From Emticicia sp943368675 (lineage in GTDB: Bacteria > Bacteroidota > Bacteroidia > Cytophagales > Spirosomataceae): a stretch of 24,377 bases of DNA. Below the pieces are notes generated by a model. It was given only the letters and a program-made list of their open reading frames with translations, was not told where the DNA came from and did no database searches. This document shows positions 1 through 7,118 of the stretch, piece by piece. Position 1 is the first letter of the stretch, and the number at the start of each line of letters is the position of its first letter. The position numbers and the translations under genes are program-made. The DNA is taken from positions 1 to 24,377 of the forward strand of contig CALRLN020000021.1 in NCBI GenBank assembly GCA_943368675.1, in the 5' to 3' direction.

Positions 1-777
1 AAAAGTAGTAGATATACCTGACTGCCCCAGATAATAGCCTATCAGGAATTTACCAATCATAAACAGGATAGCTGTTACGGCAGCACCTAAAAATGCATCT
101 TTCCAGGCTATTTTGCCATCAGGCAATACTTTAAATATGGTAGCAAACAAAAGTGTAATCACCGAAAAGACAATTGCCAGGTTAATAAGCATGAATAAAT
201 AGACTGTCATGTTCTCAAAAAACAGTTGTAATCGCTGACTAAAAATATCCAGAAATGTATTAATCAATAATGATACAATCAGCAGAAAACCAAGAGATAA
301 TATCAACGAAAATGATAATAGCCTATCGAGCAGATATTTTAATATGCCTGATTTAGGTTTGGCTTTCAAAGACCATATATAATTAATCGAGTCTTGTATT
401 TCAGCAAAAACCCCGGTTGCACCCACCAGAAGCGTGACAGTACCTATGATAGCTGCAATACCTGATTTTTGAGACAGCCGGGCATTTTTGATAAGCTCCT
501 CTATCTGTGCGGCAGCCGCTTTTCCAATCAACCAATTGATCTGTCCATATACCTGCCCCTGTATAGCTTCTCTTCCATAAAAAATACTCGCTACTGAGAT
601 AATAACAACCAGCATCGGTGCCAGTGAGAAAATAGTATAATAAGATAAAGAGGCGCTCAACTTGGTGGCATTGTCAGTGCTGAATTCGGAGAATACTTCA
701 TGTATAAACGAATAATATTCCTTCAGTTTTGATTTAAACGATTTCATAAGTGGTTGTGCTTGATTTAAACGGGACAT
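1..777 (-). CDS. YihY/virulence factor BrkB family membrane protein (C-terminus cut by window edge)
   Basis: The first 259 codons of a minus-strand gene that runs off the left edge. I translated it directly; it begins MSRLNQAQPLMKSF. The conserved N-terminal block of the YihY/BrkB family is visible (ATKLSASLSYYTIFSLAPMLVVI, then FYGREAIQGQVYG). Several hydrophobic helices follow, at about residues 33-50, 92-112, 137-160, 176-197 and 217-240. Members are inner-membrane proteins of about 280-330 residues with roughly six helices and no settled biochemical function; the old link to ribonuclease BN was withdrawn. The ATG at 777 was chosen as the longest ATG start. A second in-frame ATG at 747 (MKSFKSK) is equally possible, and the absence of Shine-Dalgarno sites does not separate them. 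Confidence 0.85.
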   Translation of the reverse strand, partial: MSRLNQAQPLMKSFKSKLKEYYSFIHEVFSEFSTDNATKLSASLSYYTIFSLAPMLVVIISVASIFYGREAIQGQVYGQINWLIGKAAAAQIEELIKNARLSQKSGIAAIIGTVTLLVGATGVFAEIQDSINYIWSLKAKPKSGILKYLLDRLLSFSLILSLGFLLIVSLLINTFLDIFSQRLQLFFENMTVYLFMLINLAIVFSVITLLFATIFKVLPDGKIAWKDAFLGAAVTAILFMIGKFLIGYYLGQSGISTTF

Positions 778-1014
778 CTTAATAATACAGCTGGTCTATA
801 TTTAGGTATAAAGAGTATCATAAATAATACATACCATACAACATTATTCTAGCTAAAAACACAATTGGGGTGAAAATTCCACATTTATTTTCCCAAAACG
901 CCACATTTTCCCCATTTTTTTTAGAAGAAAGACCCGAAAACAATAAAAAAAATATATGGTACAAAGTTTTTAAATATAAAGACATAACAATCGTTTCATC
1001 AAATTATTGAAATC
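778..1014. other. Divergent intergenic region between BrkB-like gene and small membrane protein gene
   Basis: 237 bases, very AT-rich, presumably holding the promoters of two divergent units. A near-direct repeat is visible: CCACATTTATTTTCCC near 880 and CCACATTTTCCCC near 902. I could not find a full TTTG/TAnnTTTG promoter for either direction and see no coding potential. Confidence 0.5.
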
Positions 1015-1197
1015 ATGACACCTATCATCTTCATAATCAGCATAATAACCATGTTTTGTATGGCGGTGGTTTTGCTTAAGATTGTGAAAAACAATCCGCA
1101 AAACTGGGATGGCAGAACGAGAGGTTCTCAAAACCATGAATTCAATAATTTCATGAAACGTGTGAAGCTCACTTCAACTAAAATGAAAGGAGCATAA
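1015..1197 (+). CDS. Small single-pass membrane protein, function unknown
   Basis: A 60-codon ORF with ATG start. Residues 2-23 form one hydrophobic segment (TPIIFIISIITMFCMAVVLL) followed by a basic, Asn-rich tail (KIVKNNPQNWDGRTRG, ending KRVKLTSTKMKGA). This gives a positive-inside topology with the N-terminus outside or embedded and the tail in the cytoplasm. It stops 21 bases before the dps start with no terminator between, so co-transcription is likely. The clean membrane/basic-tail pattern and the spacing argue for a real gene, but I recognise no family. A role in anchoring or signalling for the Dps partner would be speculation. Confidence 0.6.
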   Translation: MTPIIFIISIITMFCMAVVLLKIVKNNPQNWDGRTRGSQNHEFNNFMKRVKLTSTKMKGA

Positions 1198-1218
1198 GAT
1201 TAGTACAACTTTATAGTC

Positions 1219-1689
1219 ATGAAAACCCATATAGGTATACCCGAGAAAGATATAATTGAAATTGTTAAGTTATTACAGGTTATACTAGCAGATGAGCATG
1301 TAATATTAACAAAAACCAGAAATTATCATTGGAATATTAAAGGCCCGCGTTTTATTGAATTACACAAATTTTACGAAGACCAGTATAAAGTTCTTAGAGA
1401 CATAATAGACCAGATTGCTGAGAGAATCACACAATTAGGACACCAGTCAAATGGTACAATGAAAGATTTTCTGGCAACGACCCGATTAAAAGAGGGTCCT
1501 TATGAAGACAAACAAGATGCTCAGATAAGCCATTTGTTAACAGACCATGAAGCGTTTATAACAAATTTGCGTAAAGACATTGAAGACATAGATGAAAAAC
1601 TGGGAGATGCAGTTACGACTGATTTACTCACAGGTTTCATGGGGCAGCATGAAAAAATGGCATGGATGCTCCGAGCGTTTTTAGGGTAG
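1219..1689 (+). CDS. dps: Dps family DNA-starvation/stationary-phase protection ferritin
   Basis: A 156-residue protein, the usual Dps length. The family binds iron, uses H2O2 to oxidise Fe(II) inside a 12-subunit shell, and often coats DNA in stationary phase. The ferroxidase-site ligands are in place: His37 in RNYHWN, His49 in ELHKFYEDQY and the acidic residues of the DQIAERI helix around 64-68. The C-terminal helix ends GQHEKMAWMLRAFLG, typical of the family. No long Lys/Arg-rich N-terminal tail is present, so DNA binding by such a tail is not predicted. It follows the small membrane protein gene by 21 bases and ends just before a strong hairpin terminator. Confidence 0.95.
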   Translation: MKTHIGIPEKDIIEIVKLLQVILADEHVILTKTRNYHWNIKGPRFIELHKFYEDQYKVLRDIIDQIAERITQLGHQSNGTMKDFLATTRLKEGPYEDKQDAQISHLLTDHEAFITNLRKDIEDIDEKLGDAVTTDLLTGFMGQHEKMAWMLRAFLG

Positions 1690-1711
1690 TGTTTAGGTTA
1701 AAAAAGGTGGT

Positions 1712-1740
1712 ACAAAAGGGGCAATTTTTGCCCCTTTTGT
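1712..1740 (+). terminator. Rho-independent terminator of dps
   Basis: A perfect inverted repeat with 13-base arms, ACAAAAGGGGCAA (1712-1724) and TTGCCCCTTTTGT (1728-1740), and a TTT loop. It lies 23 bases after the dps stop. The 3' arm ends T-rich and continues ATTTG, so it works best rightward. Confidence 0.85.
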
Positions 1741-1780
1741 ATTTGTAGACAGTCTGAAAATTCCTGACTATTAAAAATAA

Positions 1781-1814
1781 GAATGGGTGCCTACCTCTGT
1801 GTAAGCACCCATTC
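1781..1814 (-). terminator. Rho-independent terminator of lpdA
   Basis: Arms GAATGGGTGC (1781-1790) and GCACCCATTC (1805-1814) are exact complements, with extra TAC/GTA pairing inside. Read leftward the hairpin is followed by TTATTTTTAA, a T-tract. It sits 27 bases past the lpdA stop on the minus strand. Confidence 0.75.
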
Positions 1815-1841
1815 CTGATTATATCTATATCAACTACGTTG

Positions 1842-3233
1842 TTACAAATGTATCACTTCACCATAAGCTGCAGCAGCTGCTTCCATAATGGCTTCTGACA
1901 TTGTTGGGTGAGGATGTACCGACTTGATGATTTCCATCCCGGTAGTTTCCAGTTTACGGGCCACAACAGCCTCAGCAATCATTTCGGTTACATTAGCGCC
2001 AATCATGTGGCAGCCTAACCACTCACCGTATTTGGCATCAAAAATCACTTTCACAAAGCCTTCAGGGCTGCCTGCGGCTTTTGCTTTACCGGATGCCGAG
2101 AATGGAAATTTACCAACTTTAATATCATAGCCTGCTTCTCTGGCTGCTTTTTCTGTATAACCTACAGAAGCAATTTCTGGTGTACAATAAGTACAGCCCG
2201 GGATATTTTTATAATCCATCGGTTGTGGATGATGACCTGCTATTTTTTCTACACAGATGATACCCTCAGCAGATGCTTTGTGGGCTAAGGCTGGGCCTGG
2301 TGTTACATCGCCAATGGCATAATAACCCGGCACATTGGTTTCCGACCATTGATTAACCGAGATTTTACCTCTGTCAGTAGCAATACCCACTTCTTCAAGA
2401 CCAATATTTTCGATATTGGCAACAATTCCGGCTGCTGAAAGCACCATATCGGTTTCGATTTTAATTTCTCCGGTTGGAGTTTTCACAGTCGAAACACAAC
2501 CATTGCCACTTGTATCTACTTTCTCTACACTCGAATTGGTATAGATTTCAATACCCGCTTTTTTATAGGCCTTAGCCAGTTCTTTAGAAATATCTTCGTC
2601 TTCAACCGGAACGATATTTGGCATGAACTCCACAATAGTTACTTTAGTACCCATACTGGCATATACATACGCAAACTCTACACCAATAGCTCCTGAACCA
2701 ATCACCAATAAAGAATCAGGTCTTTTTTCAAGACTCATTGCCTTGCGGTATTCTATGATTTTCTTTCCGTCAATCGGTACATTAGGTAATTGTCTGGCTC
2801 TGGCGCCTGTAGCAATAATAATGTTTTTACCCTCTACGTCAGTTTTTTTACCTTCTGCATCCGTTACCTCAATCTTCTTACCTGCTTTTACTTTTCCGGT
2901 TCCGTAGATAACATCAATTTTATTTTTCTTCATCAGGAACTGAACACCTTTGCTCATGCCATCGGCTACTCCGCGTGAACGCTTGATAACTGCCTCGAAA
3001 TTGGCACTCGACTCCCCTACTTCAATTCCGTAATCTTTTGCGTGTTTAATATATTCAAACACCTGGGCAGACTTCAACAAAGCCTTTGTTGGAATACAAC
3101 CCCAGTTCAGGCAGATGCCCCCAAGGTTCTCTTTCTCAACAATGGCAGTTTTCATGCCTAATTGTGAAGCACGAATAGCGGTAACGTATCCGCCAGGTCC
3201 ACTCCCAAGTACTACAAGATCATATTGTGCCAT
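1842..3233 (-). CDS. lpdA: Dihydrolipoyl dehydrogenase (E3)
   Basis: 463 residues from MAQYDLVVLG. This is the FAD flavoprotein that reoxidises lipoyl groups with NAD+ in the pyruvate, 2-oxoglutarate and branched-chain 2-oxoacid dehydrogenase complexes. Visible features: FAD dinucleotide motif GSGPGG at 10-15; redox-active disulfide C41-x4-C46 in GGICLNWGCIPTK; a second GSGAIG nucleotide-binding motif; the AIGDV FAD motif; and the C-terminal HPHPTMSE active-site His-Glu. The open frame extends 16 codons further up to a TTG at 3281. I chose the ATG at 3233 because a promoter-like sequence lies between the two, which would put the TTG upstream of transcription start. No E1/E2 genes lie next to it. 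Confidence 0.96.
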   Translation of the reverse strand: MAQYDLVVLGSGPGGYVTAIRASQLGMKTAIVEKENLGGICLNWGCIPTKALLKSAQVFEYIKHAKDYGIEVGESSANFEAVIKRSRGVADGMSKGVQFLMKKNKIDVIYGTGKVKAGKKIEVTDAEGKKTDVEGKNIIIATGARARQLPNVPIDGKKIIEYRKAMSLEKRPDSLLVIGSGAIGVEFAYVYASMGTKVTIVEFMPNIVPVEDEDISKELAKAYKKAGIEIYTNSSVEKVDTSGNGCVSTVKTPTGEIKIETDMVLSAAGIVANIENIGLEEVGIATDRGKISVNQWSETNVPGYYAIGDVTPGPALAHKASAEGIICVEKIAGHHPQPMDYKNIPGCTYCTPEIASVGYTEKAAREAGYDIKVGKFPFSASGKAKAAGSPEGFVKVIFDAKYGEWLGCHMIGANVTEMIAEAVVARKLETTGMEIIKSVHPHPTMSEAIMEAAAAAYGEVIHL

Positions 3234-3268
3234 AATATATAATTTTCTGGTTATTATAAATTTTGTTG

Positions 3269-3299
3269 CAAAATTAGACAAAATAGCTTATCCACAAAA
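3269..3299 (-). promoter_or_regulatory. Predicted Bacteroidota-type promoter of lpdA
   Basis: On the minus strand TTTTG (3299-3295) is followed after 18 bases by TAATTTTG (3276-3269), an exact match to TAnnTTTG. Predicted transcription start is near 3262, about 28 bases before the ATG at 3233. This supports the shorter lpdA protein. Confidence 0.5.
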
Positions 3300-3412
3300 C
3301 CCTTTTTGATTATGTTCGTAAAGTCGAAAGGCCTATAAAAGTTAAACCCTTTACTATCAGAACAACTATTTCGCTGCTATCAAAACAAACAAAAACACTT
3401 ATTAAATCCCGT

Positions 3413-4261
3413 TTAATTGTAAATAAATTTCAATATGTAACCCTTTTTATCATCGCCTTCAGAAGAGATATATAAATCGCCGGATGTCGCAAAACAAATA
3501 CCTTCCGGCTGAACGAATAATTTATCTTTCAATTCTATCAAATCTCTCTTTACACCTTCTTTTGTAAGAATCAGAAGCTTTTTTCCTTGTGAAGCAATTA
3601 TATAAATATCGCCACTAATCGGATGCACCGCAATGCCTGATGGACGAAAATCCGATTTGCCTTCTTTTCCTGTTACCATGTCTTTAGTAATAGTAAATCT
3701 TTGGTTTAGCTCTCCTTTTGTTAAATCATAGCTGTATATCATCTTTACATCATCTTCGGCTTTTATATGCTCTTTAGTGGCTAATAGCAGGCTATTGGTT
3801 TGGGGATCGTATCCCAAGCCCTCATATTCCACTACCTCATCATTACTGCAATCTATTTCTCTTTCTGAATGGGTATTTATGTCAACAACTTTAATTTTAC
3901 CATTGCTTTTCATAACAAATGCCTCATTACCTACAAACTCTACTCCTTCGTAGTCGCCTGATTTACCAAAGTCTATTTTTTCTACAATATCCTCCCCGGC
4001 TAAATCATAAATGAATATTTTCCCTTCCTCATCGTTTACGCATATCAATTGATTGTCTTTGTAATAAGATAGACCTGATATTTCTTTCAGGCTTTTGGAG
4101 AGTTTTATCTTTTGGGTAGGGTTGCCAAAATCATAGGTCGGGAATCTATCCGTATCCGGCGTTTTTTCTTCAATAGTTTTTTTCTTTGCCGGGCCACAGG
4201 CATTCAGTAGAAATACTGCAACAGCAATAATTACCAGGGCAATGAAAAATAATTTTATCAT
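3413..4261 (-). CDS. SdiA-regulated/YjiK-like beta-propeller lipoprotein
   Basis: 282 residues. The N-terminus is a lipoprotein signal: a hydrophobic run FFIALVIIAVAVFLL, then LLNAC with the lipidated cysteine at 22. The rest resembles the SdiA-regulated (YjiK) family, a calcium-binding type of beta-propeller. Signs are EISGLSYYKDNQLICVNDEEGKIF, then GDYEGVEFV, DFRPSGIAVHPISGDIYI and FVQPEGICFATSGDLYISSEGD, which are repeated blades with E-G and P-x-G-I turns. The family is widespread in Bacteroidota surface lipoproteins; its ligand is not established. It is probably anchored at the outer or inner membrane facing the periplasm. It is transcribed alone, divergently from the M13 peptidase gene. 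Confidence 0.8.
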   Translation of the reverse strand: MIKLFFIALVIIAVAVFLLNACGPAKKKTIEEKTPDTDRFPTYDFGNPTQKIKLSKSLKEISGLSYYKDNQLICVNDEEGKIFIYDLAGEDIVEKIDFGKSGDYEGVEFVGNEAFVMKSNGKIKVVDINTHSEREIDCSNDEVVEYEGLGYDPQTNSLLLATKEHIKAEDDVKMIYSYDLTKGELNQRFTITKDMVTGKEGKSDFRPSGIAVHPISGDIYIIASQGKKLLILTKEGVKRDLIELKDKLFVQPEGICFATSGDLYISSEGDDKKGYILKFIYN

Positions 4262-4347
4262 ATACGTAATTTTAGATGAGTATAAGTAAGTTTATCAAAA
4301 AATCTTCTCAAATTTAAACATCATTTCCATTCCAGTCTTTTTATTTT

Positions 4348-6405
4348 ATGCGAGCTATAACTAAACCTAAGGTTTTAATCTCAGGCATTTTAATATTTTC
4401 GGGTATTTACTTGTCTTCCTGTCAATCAAAATCTTCTGAATCTACCCAGAGAGATATTCTGAAAGAAGTCGTAGATACGACTGTTTCACCAAAAGATGAT
4501 TTTTTTAAATATGCAGTAGGTAACTGGATCAAGAAAAACCCTATTCCAGCCTCTGAGAGCGGCTGGGGTATCGGTAGCATTGTACAGGAAGAAACTTATG
4601 GACGTTTAAAAAGTATTAGTGAAGAATCGGCCGGAAAAACCGGAAGTGAGGGCTCAAACGAGCAAAAGATTGGTGATTTCTGGTTTACTGGTATGGATAG
4701 CCTGGGCATCGAAAAACAAGGTATTACCCCAGTGAAAGCCGATTTAGAACGGATCACCGCCATTAAAGATATAGAGGGCGTGTTAAGCGAAGTGGCCCTT
4801 CAGCAAACCTCCGGGATGAGTACGCTATTTGGCAGCTATGTATTTCAGGATGAAAAAAATAGTGAAGAACAAGCCCTGCACTTATATCAGGGAGGGCTGG
4901 GCTTACCAGACAGAGACTATTATTTCAATACTGATAACCGTAATAGCAATATCCGCAAAGAATACAAGGCGCATATACAACGTATGTTTAAGCTACTGGG
5001 TAATGATGAGGCGACTGCCGCTAAAAACATGACCAATGTATATGCACTGGAAGAAACCTTAGCGAAAAACTCTCGCAAAATAGAGGCTTTGCGCGACCCT
5101 TACAAAAACTATAACAAGATGGATCTGGCAGCATTGGATAAACTGGCACCATCGATGAAGTTTTCGGATCTATTTGTGAAAATGAAAATGCCACAAGTAA
5201 AAAGTGCTGTTGTAGGTCAGCCGGAGTTTTATACAGCCGTTGATAAGTTACTTAAAACTACACCGATTGATACATGGAAGGCATATCTGACCTGGAATTT
5301 CATCAGCAATTATGCCGGTAATTTAAGTAGTCCATTTGCTAAAGAAGATTTTCATTTTTACAGAACGGTATTGCGCGGAGTAAAAGAAATGAAGCCCCGA
5401 TGGAAAAGAGTTTTAGATGCTGAGGAACGTCTTTTAGGCGATGCTTTAGGACAGCTCTTTGTTAAGAATTATTATTCTGAAAAAACAAAAAAGCGCTATG
5501 AAGAGCTTGTCAAAAATATCTTTAGCACTTATAAAGAGCGTATCGAAAAATTAGACTGGATGTCGGACAGTACTAAGAAAAAAGCCCTGTTAAAACTCTC
5601 TACTGTTATGTCTAAAGTAAGCTATCCTGATAAATGGAAAGATTTTTCAACTTTAGCCATTAGAAGAGACTCTTATGTCCAGAACATCATAAGAGCCAAT
5701 CAATGGTGGTATCAATACAACATTAACAAAATTGGTAAACCTGTTGATAAAACAGAATGGGACATGACACCCCAGACCTATAATGCCTATTATAACCCAT
5801 CTAATAATGAAATTGTATTACCCGCAGCTATTTTTTTTGTAGCTGGTTTTAGCGATGAGCAACTGGATGATGCCATCATTTATGCCTATGCAGGTGGCTC
5901 AACTATTGGCCATGAAATTACGCATGGTTTTGATGATCAGGGAAGGCAATTTGACAAAAAAGGGAATCTGACAGACTGGTGGACCAAGAAAGATGCAGAT
6001 GAGTATAATAAACGCGCTAAGGGAATTATAGCGCAATATAATGATTTTGTAGTATTAGACTCACTTCATATAAGAGGAGAGGCTACTCAGGGTGAAAACA
6101 TTGCTGATTTAGGCGGGCTTATTTTAGGCCTGGAAGCCTTTAAGAAGACGGATCAGTATAAATCAGGCAAGAAAATTAACGGCTTTACACCGCTTCAACG
6201 CTTTTTCCTGGGATGGGCCGTGGCATGGATGAATCAGACAAGAGATGAGAGCCTGGCCAATCAAATAATGAGTGATGTACATGCACCCAGCTTCCTGCGT
6301 GTGAATGGACCTGTGGTAAATGTTGATGAATTTTATGAGGCTTTTAATATAAAACCCGGCGACAAGATGTATCGTGCGCCAGAGAAGAGAGTAAAAATCT
6401 GGTAG
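4348..6405 (+). CDS. M13 family zinc metallopeptidase (neprilysin/PepO-like) lipoprotein
   Basis: 685 residues, normal for M13 peptidases. The signal ends in the lipobox YLSSC (Cys25), so the protein is predicted to be lipid-anchored outside the cytoplasm. The N-terminal M13 block DDFFKYAVGNWIKKNPIP is clear. The C-terminal catalytic domain has NAYYNP substrate-binding residues, the zinc site HEITH (His522, His526) followed by GFDDQGRQFD, and the third ligand in GENIADLGG (Glu583, with Asp587). It ends with the Trp typical of the family (RVKIW). The family cleaves oligopeptides on the amino side of hydrophobic residues. Its stop lies only 21 bases before the lasso B2 gene, with no terminator visible, so read-through into the lasso locus is plausible; a functional link is inference only. 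Confidence 0.93.
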   Translation: MRAITKPKVLISGILIFSGIYLSSCQSKSSESTQRDILKEVVDTTVSPKDDFFKYAVGNWIKKNPIPASESGWGIGSIVQEETYGRLKSISEESAGKTGSEGSNEQKIGDFWFTGMDSLGIEKQGITPVKADLERITAIKDIEGVLSEVALQQTSGMSTLFGSYVFQDEKNSEEQALHLYQGGLGLPDRDYYFNTDNRNSNIRKEYKAHIQRMFKLLGNDEATAAKNMTNVYALEETLAKNSRKIEALRDPYKNYNKMDLAALDKLAPSMKFSDLFVKMKMPQVKSAVVGQPEFYTAVDKLLKTTPIDTWKAYLTWNFISNYAGNLSSPFAKEDFHFYRTVLRGVKEMKPRWKRVLDAEERLLGDALGQLFVKNYYSEKTKKRYEELVKNIFSTYKERIEKLDWMSDSTKKKALLKLSTVMSKVSYPDKWKDFSTLAIRRDSYVQNIIRANQWWYQYNINKIGKPVDKTEWDMTPQTYNAYYNPSNNEIVLPAAIFFVAGFSDEQLDDAIIYAYAGGSTIGHEITHGFDDQGRQFDKKGNLTDWWTKKDADEYNKRAKGIIAQYNDFVVLDSLHIRGEATQGENIADLGGLILGLEAFKKTDQYKSGKKINGFTPLQRFFLGWAVAWMNQTRDESLANQIMSDVHAPSFLRVNGPVVNVDEFYEAFNIKPGDKMYRAPEKRVKIW

Positions 6406-6426
6406 AACAATAAACCGAAACAGAAA

Positions 6427-6840
6427 TTGTTAAAAAAAATAACTTTAAAGGACTTTTTTCTCTTTTGTGAAGCATGGGTGCTTATTGCCCTTTCCAGACT
6501 GATACTGGTTTTTATTCCTTTCAGAAAGATTCTGCCTTTATTAGGTACGCAAGTAACGCTTCATGAAGAAGTAGATAAGACGAAAAATGAGTTTCAGTAC
6601 ATCCGCTCTGCTATTGCAAGAGCCTGCAGGTATTCGTTCTGGCGAACTGAATGCTTTGAACAGGCTTTGTGCGCTAAACTGATGCTCAAGCTAAGAAAAA
6701 AAAGGAGTACCATTTATTTTGGTGTTAAAAATGAGGAGAACGAGTTTTCAGCACATGCCTGGCTTATTTGTAACAATGAAATAATTACCGGAGGTAGCCA
6801 AACTGAGAAATTTAAAGTGTTGACAGCTTTTTTCAGTTAA
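6427..6840 (+). CDS. Lasso peptide biosynthesis B2 protein (leader peptidase, transglutaminase-like)
   Basis: 137 residues, the usual size of a stand-alone B2 protein. B2 is the cysteine protease that cuts the leader from the lasso precursor after B1 delivers it. The core of the fold is visible: the nucleophile region with Cys76 in RTECFEQALCAKLML, and the catalytic histidine His110 in FSAHAWLI, followed by the IITGG and FKVLTAFF elements common in stand-alone B2 proteins. A third acidic triad member is not obvious after the histidine (CNNEII has asparagines there). The only plausible start is TTG at 6427; the next ATG lies inside the catalytic helix. It follows the M13 gene by 21 bases and precedes the precursor gene by 59. 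Confidence 0.87.
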   Translation: MLKKITLKDFFLFCEAWVLIALSRLILVFIPFRKILPLLGTQVTLHEEVDKTKNEFQYIRSAIARACRYSFWRTECFEQALCAKLMLKLRKKRSTIYFGVKNEENEFSAHAWLICNNEIITGGSQTEKFKVLTAFFS

Positions 6841-6843
6841 ATC

Positions 6844-6875
6844 TTTTGCTTGCTATTTGGAAATCCTTTTCTTTG
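6844..6875 (+). promoter_or_regulatory. Predicted promoter of the lasso precursor gene
   Basis: TTTTG (6844-6848) and TTTCTTTG (6868-6875) are separated by 19 bases, matching the Bacteroidota TTTG / TAnnTTTG pattern with one mismatch. A TATAAT also sits at 6876-6881 if a sigma70-like reading applies. Predicted start is near 6882, giving a leader of about 18 bases. A promoter here would let the precursor be made in excess of B2. Confidence 0.4.
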
Positions 6876-6899
6876 TATAATTAATCACCTTTAATTCTT

Positions 6900-7055
6900 A
6901 TGCAACTTATGGGAAATCAATACAATTCTGAGGAAATAACTAGTACTGAGCAAGCCAAATTGGACTGGAATACTCCTGAAGTGGAGATTTTCCCTGTGAA
7001 AGAAACAACATTAGCAGGTGGACCTGGTGTTACAGATTCAGGTATTCTCTCATAG
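6900..7055 (+). CDS. Lasso peptide precursor (A gene), predicted core AGGPGVTDSGILS
   Basis: A 51-codon ORF that I translated by eye; it is short enough to be missed by ordinary gene calling. The leader holds W23-N-T-P26 followed by EVEIFPV, the W/Y-x-x-P motif by which the B1 RRE binds lasso leaders. Next comes KETTLA then GGPG. Thr37 is at -2 and Leu38 at -1 if cleavage falls before Ala39, leaving a 13-residue core AGGPGVTDSGILS. Asp46 is core position 8, so an Ala1-Asp8 isopeptide ring is predicted. The T-x-A-G-x-P-G style junction resembles paeninodin-type precursors. Cleavage one residue earlier (Thr36 at -2) would give Leu1 and Asp9 and cannot be excluded. A second in-frame ATG at 6909 could be the true start. 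It lies between B2 and the cyclase, facing the cyclase. Confidence 0.85.
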   Translation: MQLMGNQYNSEEITSTEQAKLDWNTPEVEIFPVKETTLAGGPGVTDSGILS

Positions 7056-7075
7056 AATCCCGATTCAGCCTTTAG

Positions 7076-7099
7076 AAGCCGGATTATATAATCCGGCTT
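7076..7099. terminator. Bidirectional palindromic terminator between lasso precursor and cyclase genes
   Basis: A perfect 24-base palindrome: arms AAGCCGGATT (7076-7085) and AATCCGGCTT (7090-7099) around ATAT. Rightward it is followed by ATATTTTGTTTTTA, a good T-tract, so it should end the precursor transcript. It lies 20 bases past the cyclase stop for the opposite strand, where the following sequence is less T-rich. Confidence 0.8.
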
Positions 7100-7118
7100 A
7101 TATTTTGTTTTTACTCCC

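Noticed and set aside
2623..2978. Open frames antisense to lpdA
   Set aside because: They are opposite-strand shadows of a strongly conserved enzyme gene.
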